From Enterocloster alcoholdehydrogenati (GTDB taxonomy: Bacteria > Bacillota > Clostridia > Lachnospirales > Lachnospiraceae): a stretch of DNA of 64,000 nucleotides. Of this stretch, positions 45,601-53,956 are shown piece after piece. The DNA is taken from NCBI RefSeq assembly GCF_013282095.1, contig NZ_BLTJ01000005.1, forward strand, positions 124,001 through 188,000, written 5' to 3'. Under the pieces are notes generated by a model. The model did no database searches. It had not been told where the DNA came from and worked only from the letters and a program-made list of their open reading frames with translations. The number at the start of each line of letters is the position of its first letter. The stretch's first letter is position 1. A program made the translations under genes and the position numbers.

Positions 45601-48479
45601 TCATTGATACGGACCGTACCGTTCTTTGAAACCAGGGAAATGGTTTTTCCAAACCAGGACTGGGTCTGAGCCTGTACTGTTCCTCCTTCTGTGTCAGCCG
45701 CAGCTGCCGTGATCACGGCCGTATTGGTGAATGACGCCCGCATGGAGGAAGAAACACGATTTCCGTTTTCCGTCTGTTCCGGCTGCTGGGCTTTCCATGC
45801 GCTGGGATTGATCTTCATCCAGTAACTCAGTTTCACTTCCTCACCAGGTTTCATAACAGCCGGGTTTCCATCCTGATCCAAAAGGCGGATCGCACGGCTG
45901 TCAGATGAGCCTGTATTGTCAAATTCTGCTTTTGCAATATTGCTGCCCTCTGGTGTCGACTCCAGACGTATTCCAGCTGTATCTATATACTCAATCGCCC
46001 CATTTTCGATTTCGCTGAATCGATCAGTAATCACAGGATTTGTAAGTGCTCCTGTATTCTTTGCATCTGCCGTGATCTTCAGGTGAAAACGCACGGCATC
46101 CGGAATACCGGTAGTATCCGAATAATGCAGGTCTCCTGCGGAGTTTTCATCTGTAAACCGATCTCCGCTGTTATCTTTTTTAATCGTGATGCTGTAGTGT
46201 TTTTCCTGTTTTATTTCAGGAAATACAAGGGTTTTGTCAAGGTCATCATTCTTGATCTCAATTTCCGGCTTTCCTTCCGGTTCTTTTGAAAAATCAACGC
46301 TTCCCTTTACGGTTAGCTGGCCTTTAAAATTGGCGCCCACATTTTCTGTGATATCAATGGAAAGTATTCCATTTTGTTCCACATTCAGACTTCCAACCAC
46401 CTTATCTCCAAACATGACCGGCGTATCTGTTTTCGTATCATAGATAATATTGTCCGGCAGCTGATAGACAAAGCGGTCTCCCTTTTTTACTGCATAACCT
46501 TTCAGTTCAGGATCGCTGCTGTTTTCCATACCATAGGTAATCTGGAAGGATGTGGTCAGTTCTCTGGGCAAAGGAAGATAATTGCCTTCCTCATCCTTTT
46601 GATTCTGATAGATTTTCGTAACCCCATCTTCGTCTACCTCTGCCGTATCAATGACTGTTCCGCTTTTATCCTTTATAATCAGCTTTGGAGATCCCTCGCC
46701 CAGCAGCTCTCCAATATTAAATTCTCGGTTCTGGCTTTCATCCACAGTATAGAACACTGGCCCGAAAAAGCCGGATCCGGTAATGCTTGCTGCCACTTCA
46801 TCGGTGGTTTTTCCATTTGAGAAAGCCGTTTTTGTTCCCTTTAAAGCCTTTGCTTCATGGATGCTGTCACTGATCTGCAGCACCTTTACGCCATCAGCCT
46901 CCCTGCTCATTTCTTCGATGGCTGTACCTGAGAAACAAACCTCCACACGGCCATTTTTGGACCACGCAGAATCGTCCATGGGTTCGCCGTCTGCATAAAA
47001 CCGGATCTCATAGAGAGCCGCAGCTGTAACTGCCTGTCCCTTCTTTAAGCGGTTTTCCCGAATCTCCTCTAACAGCCCGGACGCCTCGTCTTCATTCACC
47101 TTCGATACCACAGCTTTTGCACCGGCAGGAAGAACGCCTGCCTCTGCGTGGAGGGCGATATCTGTACCGTCATCCATGGTCATGGTTTCATCAAATTCCG
47201 GATAAGAGGCCATTTTCCAATCCTCTAAAAGCTTTAGCTTACCCACGCTGGTTATGTATGCCTTGGCGGTGACACTTTCGCCGATTCCCACCAGATCCCC
47301 ATAGCCGATCTCCAGATCATTTCCATTATCCTCCGGCTGAGAGGGTGTGGCTGCCGGATCCTTCTGAGGCTCAGAAGGTGTTGCTGGAACCGTTGTCTGG
47401 ATCTCGCCCTTTGTCTCTGCCTGTGTGGTGCTCTGGACGGGTGTTTGTGCTGTACTGTCGCTTTCCGTCTCACTTTCACCAGAGGCCGTCTCGGTCTGGG
47501 ATGGCTGCTCCATATCCTTAGAGGCGCTCTCCCCGGTTGAAGCTTCTGTTTCCGGCAAAGAGGCGTTTTCCTCCGTCTGGGACTGGCTCTCTTCTGCCGT
47601 GGAGGTTTCTGTCTCCGGCTGTGAACCATCTGTAGAAGCCAGTTCGCTCTGCGTCTCACTCTCCGGCGTCTGGGCCGTGACAGCCTCCGTACTTACCACA
47701 GCGTCAGAATCCATCCCGTCCGTCTGTGCGTCATGAGCTTTGGAATTTAACAGTTCCCCTTCGCTCTGCTCCGTTTCGGCAGACGATTTTGTATCGCCGA
47801 CGGCCTCCTTCTGCTCCGTCAGGGTCTCCTCTGTGTGTTCTGTCCTGGCCGTCTCGGGTTCCGCAGACGTTTCATCTGCAGCTGTCTTTCCTTCACTCAC
47901 AGACTCTCCTGCCTGGGTTTCAGATTCCTGAGGCTTTTCCTGCTCGTCCTTAAGGTAATTATCTTCCTTTATAAATGCCTCCTTATAGGACTTTACCGAA
48001 ACACGGCTGGTCTTTTGTATTTTTCCATTCTCATGCTCAACCGCAGTGGAAAAGCTTATGCTGCTTTCACCGCCGTTTTCATACAGAAATACCAGCTGCT
48101 CATCGCCTGTAAGTTCATAAGAGGCATCCGCATCCTCCGGCAGACGGATAAAGGTTCGGACACTGGCCTCCTGGTCCTGCCCGTCAATTTCAGGGTAAAA
48201 TTCATAGAGGCTGCCGGTTCCTTCAAAAAAGAGCCGGTTGTATTTTTCTACACGCCCCTGTGAAAACTCCAGTTCATCCGGCTGAACCGTTTTTTGGGAC
48301 CCATCTAATCCCCGGATCATGTCCATAATCGCACCGGCAAGATCCGCGCCCCTTACAGAGAGGTCTCTGTGCTCACCGCCGGAAGCCGCGTACACGGTGC
48401 TCAGAGTATTGCCTATATTGGTCAAAGTCAAAGCCGCAGCAATTCCAATTGCGGTAAGTCGTTTCCCAATTCTTCTCAA
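42672..48479 (-). CDS. Giant LPxTG surface adhesin with Cna-B/SpaA-type domains
   Basis: 1935 residues from a TTG start; AAGGAGG lies seven bases upstream, while the ATG 19 codons earlier has no RBS. A signal peptide (about 1-33, ...LSTVYAA) is followed by a compact domain, a long Ser/Thr/Glu/Gln-rich linker (about 180-390), several beta-sandwich adhesin repeats, SpaA/Cna-B domains near the end (SIELSKTDQWGQPLEGAEFTL, ETKVPDGY; TGSLKLTKQVNGQ), a seven-residue Ser-Gln-Pro-Glu-Thr repeat, Gly-rich spacer, LPKTG (about 1901-1905), membrane helix and KKRKE tail. Sortase would link it to peptidoglycan; no sortase is in the window. Cna-B domains can form isopeptide bonds. The ligand is unknown. Confidence 0.9.
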   Translation of the reverse strand: MRRIGKRLTAIGIAAALTLTNIGNTLSTVYAASGGEHRDLSVRGADLAGAIMDMIRGLDGSQKTVQPDELEFSQGRVEKYNRLFFEGTGSLYEFYPEIDGQDQEASVRTFIRLPEDADASYELTGDEQLVFLYENGGESSISFSTAVEHENGKIQKTSRVSVKSYKEAFIKEDNYLKDEQEKPQESETQAGESVSEGKTAADETSAEPETARTEHTEETLTEQKEAVGDTKSSAETEQSEGELLNSKAHDAQTDGMDSDAVVSTEAVTAQTPESETQSELASTDGSQPETETSTAEESQSQTEENASLPETEASTGESASKDMEQPSQTETASGESETESDSTAQTPVQSTTQAETKGEIQTTVPATPSEPQKDPAATPSQPEDNGNDLEIGYGDLVGIGESVTAKAYITSVGKLKLLEDWKMASYPEFDETMTMDDGTDIALHAEAGVLPAGAKAVVSKVNEDEASGLLEEIRENRLKKGQAVTAAALYEIRFYADGEPMDDSAWSKNGRVEVCFSGTAIEEMSREADGVKVLQISDSIHEAKALKGTKTAFSNGKTTDEVAASITGSGFFGPVFYTVDESQNREFNIGELLGEGSPKLIIKDKSGTVIDTAEVDEDGVTKIYQNQKDEEGNYLPLPRELTTSFQITYGMENSSDPELKGYAVKKGDRFVYQLPDNIIYDTKTDTPVMFGDKVVGSLNVEQNGILSIDITENVGANFKGQLTVKGSVDFSKEPEGKPEIEIKNDDLDKTLVFPEIKQEKHYSITIKKDNSGDRFTDENSAGDLHYSDTTGIPDAVRFHLKITADAKNTGALTNPVITDRFSEIENGAIEYIDTAGIRLESTPEGSNIAKAEFDNTGSSDSRAIRLLDQDGNPAVMKPGEEVKLSYWMKINPSAWKAQQPEQTENGNRVSSSMRASFTNTAVITAAAADTEGGTVQAQTQSWFGKTISLVSKNGTVRINETVGDQTIPFSIQYNVSVNPNLIDMTGWTVKDTLPEVSDSDKQQHYVGAVKVTAYDRENGNVSGETTVPVERDSYSWEYTIPKELGRCFLQFTYYTDIQEPSGSNASNEILLTAPEGSGYPGTRPGSTSIECIYNTYTLTKTTTGWQDGKLGIIGWKAVLTQYVNGQINSEDAVIPVDGVYSDELSVSGGDGSVKHTFIDESTLKQGLSVKDRTGSEVSDYEVENFADNRFAIKFTKAVPSPVTIEYRSYVRNTGESGDSFYWSSSQSASFKNRAILKPNKDTTVQAEASQSLPAAKGFLRKGVEGQDAQTGTIKWILEGNAYDDKVNFDAVGDVLIEEKLPEGLELVNIYPRAYQDVTLRAGEDYTVDGQTVKIDLKKARDYVRSKGKDFNINHVFRLVVETRVNDPKKTTFKNEAAMHIDGIELARVGAEAQLKTNFLIKGMMYDEYTAPSAQYTLSVNQPASQLRKDGGTLTVRDTLGNPNMSFRPKTIKVVNSKTKAAIEEAKIAVNGSVCTISNLPDATPITITYEAALNGAIGTEFNVSNHAELIYGPGKSIETEHKDTITLVQSSASVTGDYSIELSKTDQWGQPLEGAEFTLYELQLDGDGRITGQSDPIGTYEPVIQDGSQSANVAIGGLKSGKAYRLVETKVPDGYIQSEAMDVYIPTGTETKLPENMSHYIYIPGFPVSVENQKQTGSLKLTKQVNGQETDRQEKTEFYFTVTDGVRYFDRNGNASEEVKTIRLAYDPAKEENALMINGLPLGTYTVTEAANAAGSPIEEDFGYQVTADGREGTSAEAAVQAGKTQTVIFVNTVKNDPPEEPETKPSQPETKPSQPETDPSQPETDPSQPETDPSQPETEAPTSPETSPAVPDGGHSGGSGGSGGGSGTTNHGRHNPSNGGPGDNTETVTIAPEEVPLAQWPDKQDDPVILFDEDVPLAPLPKTGENRHGSHVMFLLSSFMTGVYLALHLKKRKE
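43024..43140 (-). repeat. Tandem 21-bp coding repeats (SQPET)
   Basis: Five to six copies of a 21-bp unit coding for Ser-Gln-Pro-Glu-Thr-(Asp/Lys)-Pro before the Gly-rich wall spacer of the adhesin. Near-identity between copies suggests recent expansion. Confidence 0.85.
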
Positions 48480-48546
48480 GTTTAAACCTCCTTCTTTCAT
48501 TTTTCGGGAAAAGAATACCGATTCTCTTTCCCCCATTTACCGGATT

Positions 48547-48579
48547 ATTATATTCTTATCTGGTTACAAATCGGTTACA
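48547..48579 (-). promoter_or_regulatory. Adhesin promoter with two direct repeats
   Basis: On the minus strand TATAAT (48547-48552) is preceded by two GGTTACA direct repeats (plus strand 48562-48568 and 48573-48579) exactly 11 bp apart, over the -35 region, which is otherwise poor. This layout suits an OmpR-type response regulator acting as an activator. Confidence 0.5.
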
Positions 48580-48726
48580 TTTTAAGGCTTTTCTGTAAAT
48601 AAACAATGTATTTTTTCAAGTACAATCTGACTTTGGCACAGGTTCCAAAAAGCAATCAAAAAAGAACCTTTTTCCAGGTATTTCATATATATAAATTACA
48701 GGCAGCAGGGAAAAGGTGAGAAAAAT

Positions 48727-49578
48727 ATGACGAATTTTTTTATAGTCGGCGGCGATGGACGTCAGCGCCGGATGGAGCAGCTTCTTTCAGCTCAGGGCTA
48801 TCCTGTTTTTTCCTATCAGGGAAATGACGGCGATCTGCCGAAGGAGAAATTAAAGGAGGCCTCCATCATTCTGGGACCGGTGCCGTTTTCACGGGATAAA
48901 ATACACATTTTTCAGGCGTTTCCAGAGGTTTCCGAACCCTCCCCCTCCCTGACGATTTCCCGGCTGCTTGACGGTCTCCATAAGGGGCAGCTCCTCTTTG
49001 GCGGCGGCCTGTCTGCCTTCGTGAGGGAGTCCTGTCAGAAAAAAGGAATTTTATGGAAGGATTTTATGGAAATGGAGGAAATCGCCCTGGAAAATGCCAT
49101 TGCCACGGCAGAAGGGGCCATATGCTTAGCCATCCGCGAAAGTCCCTTTAATCTCCATCTGAGCCGCTGCCTGATCCTGGGCTACGGGCGCTGCGGCCAG
49201 GCGCTGGCAGACCGGCTAAGGGGCATGATGGCCGAGGTAACTGTCTGCGAAAAATCCCCCATAAAGCGGACGCTGGCTGTTACCCGCGGTTTCCTCGCCG
49301 TTTCTCCTGAAATGCTGGGCAAGGTTCTGCCTGGGAAGCAGCTCATTTTCAATACCGTTCCTGCACCTGTACTCACCGGATCTTTTTTACAGAAAATTCC
49401 AAAGGAAACCGCTCTTTTTGAGCTGGCGTCCCCGCCCGGCTGCGCCGATGAGACGGCCTGTCATCAGGTGGAAGTCCGGCGGATTGCCTGTCCGGGGCTG
49501 CCAGGCCGCTTCAGCCCGGATTCTTCCGCCCGCATCCTGTGCCGGGCCGTACTCCGTGTCCTTGGAGAGGGACAGTAA
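48727..49578 (+). CDS. dpaA: Dipicolinate synthase subunit A
   Basis: 283 residues: N-terminal FFIVGGDGRQRRMEQLL segment and a Rossmann domain (CLILGYGRCGQALADRL). With DpaB it makes dipicolinic acid from a DapA product in the mother cell for spore heat resistance. GGTGAG precedes the ATG. On the upstream side a weak sigma-K-like AC-N16-CATA pattern occurs near 48670-48690. Divergent from the adhesin gene. It shows the host forms endospores. Confidence 0.92.
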   Translation: MTNFFIVGGDGRQRRMEQLLSAQGYPVFSYQGNDGDLPKEKLKEASIILGPVPFSRDKIHIFQAFPEVSEPSPSLTISRLLDGLHKGQLLFGGGLSAFVRESCQKKGILWKDFMEMEEIALENAIATAEGAICLAIRESPFNLHLSRCLILGYGRCGQALADRLRGMMAEVTVCEKSPIKRTLAVTRGFLAVSPEMLGKVLPGKQLIFNTVPAPVLTGSFLQKIPKETALFELASPPGCADETACHQVEVRRIACPGLPGRFSPDSSARILCRAVLRVLGEGQ

Positions 49579-49613
49579 AAACTACTACTTTTTATGTATA
49601 GAGGGAAATCATC

Positions 49614-50201
49614 ATGTCTCTGAAAGGAAAAAAGATCGGTCTGGCTGTAACCGGATCCTTTTGTACCTTTGATAAAATAGAACAGGCCGTACAGACCCTG
49701 GCACGGGAGGAGGCAGATATCTTCCCCATCTTCTCCTCTCATGTCCAGACCATACGTTCCCGCTTCGGCAGCACCGATGAATACATCCGAAGGATCAGCG
49801 GTCTGGCCGGCCGGGATCCCATTCTGACCATAGAAGCCGCAGAGCCCATCGGCCCCAAAGGGTATCTGGATATCCTTCTGATCGCCCCCTGTACGGGAAA
49901 TACCCTTGCAAAGCTGGCAAACGGCATCACTGACACGCCCGTACTGATGGCTGCAAAAGCCCATCTGCGCAACGAAAAACCCCTTGTGATCTCCTTATCC
50001 ACCAATGACGCCATGGGGATGAATTTTAAGAACATCGGAATGCTGTTCCCCTGCAAAAATGTGTATTTCGTTCCATTTGCTCAGGATTCTCCGCAAAAAA
50101 AGCCCTGTTCCCTGATTGCGAAAACAGAGCTTATTGTACCGGCTCTTAATGCTGCCTTAGAGGGACGGCAGCTGCAGCCGGTATTATACGGGCCGGAATA
50201 A
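49614..50201 (+). CDS. dpaB: Dipicolinate synthase subunit B
   Basis: 195-residue flavoprotein of the UbiX/Pad-like fold: KIGLAVTGSFCTFDKIEQ near the N-terminus, LLIAPCTGNTLAKLANGITDTPVLMAAKAHLR in the middle. It partners DpaA. It follows dpaA by 35 nt with GAGGG upstream. It is convergent with the Mo operon, whose last stop lies 5 nt away. Confidence 0.93.
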   Translation: MSLKGKKIGLAVTGSFCTFDKIEQAVQTLAREEADIFPIFSSHVQTIRSRFGSTDEYIRRISGLAGRDPILTIEAAEPIGPKGYLDILLIAPCTGNTLAKLANGITDTPVLMAAKAHLRNEKPLVISLSTNDAMGMNFKNIGMLFPCKNVYFVPFAQDSPQKKPCSLIAKTELIVPALNAALEGRQLQPVLYGPE

Positions 50202-50205
50202 ATCC

Positions 50206-50967
50206 TTACAGGAAAAGTTCATTCTCCCGCCGGATATCCTTTAAAGGCAGAAGCTTCTGACCCAGCATCTCCTGCGCCGGGTCAGGAAGCTTCTTTGCCC
50301 CAATGGGACAGACTGCCAGACAGCGCAGACAGAGAATACATTTCTCCCGGTCCGTCATCCCAGGGGATTCTTTTGAAATCGCTCCGGCCGGACATTTTGC
50401 AGCACAGAGTCCGCAGCCTACGCAGCAGTCGCTGATTACAGGCACCACATCCATTTTCTTCCAGTCCCTGTAAGGGCGGTTTCCGGGCACTTTAGGCTCT
50501 TTTATTCCTGTTGTTTCCAGTTTTTCCAGGATCCTTATGCCAAACCCATGAAGCTCCTTTCGATCCGCCTCATCAGGGCGGCCGGCGGCTACCAGGCGCA
50601 CCATGGAATGTTCCGCAAGAACAGCGGCAGAGGAAACGACGGCAAAGCCCTGGGCCTTCAGGGTGTCATTTAGTTCCACCAGCGTATCCTCAAAAGCCCT
50701 GTTTCCATAAACCGCCACAGTCACAGCCATGGCCCCGTTTCCCTTCACCTGCTTTAAACGCTCTGCCATCAGTCCCGGAATCCGGCCGCCGAAGGCGGGA
50801 GCGGCTGCCACAACCAGTTCTCCCTCCTTAAACGCCGCGCCTTTAAAATCAGGGTCCGCAAGATCTGCCTCTTTAACCTCTTTTCCAAGGCTCTCTGCCA
50901 GATAGAGGGCCGCCTTCTTTGTTCCTCCCGTGGGGCTGAAATACAGCGCCCATACACATTCTCTCAT
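50206..50967 (-). CDS. EFR1 family ferrodoxin, second copy
   Basis: 253 residues: flavodoxin-type start YFSPTGGTKKAALYL, AAPAFGGRIP and VYGNRAFEDTL, then two 4Fe-4S motifs, CVGCGLCAAKCP and CILCLRCLAVCP. GGAGG six bases before the ATG at 50967; the upstream frame runs into xdhC. It ends the Mo-cofactor operon, 4 nt after xdhC. It is an obvious paralogue of the 7901-8680 protein. An electron supply to hydroxylase maturation is suggested by context only. Confidence 0.88.
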   Translation of the reverse strand: MRECVWALYFSPTGGTKKAALYLAESLGKEVKEADLADPDFKGAAFKEGELVVAAAPAFGGRIPGLMAERLKQVKGNGAMAVTVAVYGNRAFEDTLVELNDTLKAQGFAVVSSAAVLAEHSMVRLVAAGRPDEADRKELHGFGIRILEKLETTGIKEPKVPGNRPYRDWKKMDVVPVISDCCVGCGLCAAKCPAGAISKESPGMTDREKCILCLRCLAVCPIGAKKLPDPAQEMLGQKLLPLKDIRRENELFL

Positions 50968-50971
50968 TTTG

Positions 50972-52006
50972 CTACCTCCTTGTTTTCCCCATACGCTCCG
51001 CCCGCAAAGCAATCATCTCCCCGGCTACGCTGACTGCGATCTCCGCCGGTGTTTCCGCATGGATCGCCAGACCAATGGGCATATGGCAGGACTGGATCTC
51101 TTCTGCTGAAAATCCGTCTGCCAGCAGCCGTTCTGTCACCACGCGTATTTTATTTTTACTTCCCATGACTCCCAGATAACAGGGCTTTAAAGCCAAAGCC
51201 TGTTTCTGTACATAGTAGTCATACTGATGGCCTCTTGTCATGACGCAGACATAGTCCTGAGGCCGGATCGCCACATAATCCCCGATCCGTTCCAGATTTC
51301 CCACGATGATCTGATCCGCGTCGGGAAATACACCGGGATTGGCAAAGTTTTCTCTGTCATCCATAACCACACAGCGAAAACCCACCCGTTTTAATACCGG
51401 CACCAGTTCCTGGGCCACATGGCCGCCTCCAAAGATGTATACGGTGCCGGACTGTACCAGAGGCTCAGAATACCAGAAACGCTCCTCTGTCTTCAAAGTG
51501 ACGGCAGCAGGGCCAAAAAGCTTCTCTAAGGTTTTTGTGTTTTCATATCCCAGCCCTAAGACCCCGGTCTTTTCACTGTAAAGCCCCATTTTCCAGGCAT
51601 TTTCCTCTGTCAGATCCAGGATCAGCCAGCTGTCCTCGTCCACCTCCAGCATAGCCAGCGCCCGATCCACAAGCTGCAGCAATTCTTTATCCTCCGGATC
51701 TGCATACTGGATATATACCGTCACATTCCCTCCGCAGACCATGCCGATATCTCCCTCTTTGCCGCGCGTCAGGGTAAAGCTAAAAAGCCCGGACTGCTTT
51801 AAACGCACTGCCTCCTGGCAGGCTAAGGTCACCTGATACTCCACCGCGCCTCCGCCTACAGTTCCAAGGGACGAGCCATCCGCTCTCACAAGCATCCTCG
51901 ACCCCGCCCCCCTGGGGGCAGAGCCTGCGCTCTCTATAATGGATGCCAGTGCCGCGCCCTCCTCTCTCAAAAGGCATTTTTTCAGTTCCTGAAACAGTTC
52001 TTTCAT
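50972..52006 (-). CDS. xdhC: XdhC/CoxI family molybdenum hydroxylase maturation protein
   Basis: 344 residues: an N-terminal XdhC-CoxI domain (SIIESAGSAPRGAGSRMLV, GTVGGGAVEY) and a C-terminal Rossmann domain (VYIFGGGHVAQELVPVLKR ... ADQIIVGN, YVCVMTRGHQYDYY, YLGVMGSKNK). XdhC binds molybdenum cofactor and helps insert or sulfurate it in xanthine-dehydrogenase-type enzymes. GAGGTG precedes the ATG. It lies between modC and the EFR1 gene. Confidence 0.93.
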   Translation of the reverse strand: MKELFQELKKCLLREEGAALASIIESAGSAPRGAGSRMLVRADGSSLGTVGGGAVEYQVTLACQEAVRLKQSGLFSFTLTRGKEGDIGMVCGGNVTVYIQYADPEDKELLQLVDRALAMLEVDEDSWLILDLTEENAWKMGLYSEKTGVLGLGYENTKTLEKLFGPAAVTLKTEERFWYSEPLVQSGTVYIFGGGHVAQELVPVLKRVGFRCVVMDDRENFANPGVFPDADQIIVGNLERIGDYVAIRPQDYVCVMTRGHQYDYYVQKQALALKPCYLGVMGSKNKIRVVTERLLADGFSAEEIQSCHMPIGLAIHAETPAEIAVSVAGEMIALRAERMGKTRR

Positions 52007-52073
52007 TTCTTCACCTCATTTTCTTTCGGAAAATACCGTTTAAACAGCCGTTAACTGCTCCTGTTTTTCCATT

Positions 52074-53225
52074 TCAGAGTTCTCCCTTTAACAGCAGGAT
52101 CGCCGATGGATCCACTTGAAGATAGGGCGGGACGGCTCCTGCCGCATCATGAGTATGTATGGTCTTTTCCCGTTTCCACCACAGGCCGTTTTCCAGTGTG
52201 ATATGCCACTCAAAGGGCATTTCTGATATCCTCGGTGCGCCCACAGGAATACAGTTTTTATACCCCAGCGCGGCCGCCTCTTCTGTGCTTACCGCCTCAA
52301 AATCATGGGCCCGAATCCCCACAGCGGCGATATCGTCTCCCACTGGCCGGTTCACCGTCAGCTCAATGCCGCCCCAGTCCAGGGCGCAGACCTGATACTC
52401 TCCCACTCTGCGGATCCGGGAAATATTTTTGCAGCCCGTAAGCCGAGCCCCTTTGCATATCGACGGTTCCGCAAAAATTTCCCTGGTTTTCCCCCGCACC
52501 AGCACCTGCCCCCGATCCATCAAAAGCAGCTCCGGGCACAGCTGATACGCCTCATCCCGGTCATGGGTGACCAGGATAGAAACGCCGTCATAATCCTTTA
52601 ATACTTCCGCCAGCTCCAGCCGCAGTTTTTCTTTCAGATGGGTATCCATGGCAGAAAACGGTTCGTCCAACAGCAGTACCTCCGGCTCATATGCCAGGAT
52701 CCTTGCAAGCGCCACTCTCTGCTGCTGTCCGCCGGACAGTCTGGAAGGGAGACACTGCTCCAGACCAGTTAAACGAAACCTCTCCATCATCTCCCCTACC
52801 TTTTTGCGGATGGCCGTATGCGACCTGGCCGCCGCTCTCCTGCCGCCCGCCACGGCCTTTGCCCCCTTTCCCTTTAGTCCTGCGGCAATATTTTCCTCCA
52901 CGGTCATATTGGGAAAAAGGGCATAATTCTGGAATAAATATCCCACCCGGCGGACCTGGGGCGTCTCATTGATTCTCAGAGAAGAATCATAAAGCACTCT
53001 TCCTCCCGCCGCTTCTCCCTGGGCATACTGTAAAGCAATGCGCCCCCCATCAGGCGTAACGATGCCTGCAATGGACTTTAATGTCATGCTTTTTCCGCAG
53101 CCGGAGGATCCTAAGATCCCCATACAGCCCTTTGCTGCTGTGAAACTCACATCCAGAGGAAATTCCCTCAGCTGCTTTCTTATCTCAACTCCCAGGCGGA
53201 GCCTGTGTTCTGTCTCAATCGCCAT
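52074..53225 (-). CDS. modC: Molybdate ABC transporter ATPase
   Basis: 383 residues. Walker A LGSSGCGKSMTLKSIAG, Q-loop LFQNYALFPNMT, signature LSGGQQQRVALARIL, Walker B VLLLDEPFSAMD and H-loop LVTHDRDEA. The C-terminal third is a TOBE-like regulatory region. It overlaps modB by 11 nt, with AGGAGG before the ATG. A Gly/Ala/Arg-rich insert (about residues 113-132) is unusual. Confidence 0.92.
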   Translation of the reverse strand: MAIETEHRLRLGVEIRKQLREFPLDVSFTAAKGCMGILGSSGCGKSMTLKSIAGIVTPDGGRIALQYAQGEAAGGRVLYDSSLRINETPQVRRVGYLFQNYALFPNMTVEENIAAGLKGKGAKAVAGGRRAAARSHTAIRKKVGEMMERFRLTGLEQCLPSRLSGGQQQRVALARILAYEPEVLLLDEPFSAMDTHLKEKLRLELAEVLKDYDGVSILVTHDRDEAYQLCPELLLMDRGQVLVRGKTREIFAEPSICKGARLTGCKNISRIRRVGEYQVCALDWGGIELTVNRPVGDDIAAVGIRAHDFEAVSTEEAAALGYKNCIPVGAPRISEMPFEWHITLENGLWWKREKTIHTHDAAGAVPPYLQVDPSAILLLKGEL

Positions 53226-53892
53226 ATTTCTTTCCTCCTGCCTTTAGCGCTCCCAAATTCATAAGGATGATGGAGAGAAAGGCAATGACAACGATAACTG
53301 CCACATAGGAGGTGGCTGCCTCCATATTTCCCGCCGCCACCTCAGAATACACCGCCATGGGAAGAGTCCTTGTCTTTCCCGCAATATTTCCCGCGATCAT
53401 GGAAGTGGCTCCAAATTCTCCCAGCCCCCTCGCAAAGGCCAGCACTCCCCCGCTTAGGATACCGGGAACTGCATTTGCAAACAGTACCTTCCAGAAGATC
53501 TCCCACTCGCTCATCCCCAGTGTCCTTGCCGCCGCGGCCAGATTGGGATCCACCTGCTCAAAAGCCCCTCTGGCGGAGCGGTACATCAGCGGAAATGACA
53601 TAACCACAGCGGCCAGCACTGTGGCTCCCCAGGAAAACGCAATCTTAACGCTGAAAAAGTCAATGAAAAACTGACCGATGGGCCTTTTTACTCCAAACAG
53701 ATAGAGCAGAAAGAACCCTGCAACTGTAGGCGGAAGCACTAACGGCAGCGTCAGGATGCCGTCGCATATGATCTTTAACCGGTCACTGTGAAGGCGAATC
53801 ACTGCCCAGGCTGCAAAAATCCCCAGGAAAAAGGTAATAAAAATGGACAGACTGGCTGTCTTTATGGATATCAGGATGGGAGACCAGTCCAT
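53215..53892 (-). CDS. modB: Molybdate ABC transporter permease
   Basis: 225 residues with five or six membrane helices; the EAA-type loop reads AARTLGMSEWEIFWKVLFANAVPGILSG. LPLVLPPTVAGFFLL and the GEFGATSMIAGNI motif are diagnostic of ModB. GGAGG before the ATG at 53892 fixes the start. Between modA and modC. Confidence 0.94.
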   Translation of the reverse strand: MDWSPILISIKTASLSIFITFFLGIFAAWAVIRLHSDRLKIICDGILTLPLVLPPTVAGFFLLYLFGVKRPIGQFFIDFFSVKIAFSWGATVLAAVVMSFPLMYRSARGAFEQVDPNLAAAARTLGMSEWEIFWKVLFANAVPGILSGGVLAFARGLGEFGATSMIAGNIAGKTRTLPMAVYSEVAAGNMEAATSYVAVIVVIAFLSIILMNLGALKAGGKKYGD

Positions 53893-53956
53893 AAGCGATC
53901 CTCCTTTGCTTTTTGTATACACGCTGGCGTACCGGCCCTAAGTCAGACATGAAACC

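Noticed and set aside
47252-47659. 135-codon Arg-rich frame inside the adhesin
   Set aside because: Alternate-frame shadow of the Ser/Thr/Glu-rich repeat region, caused by its biased composition.
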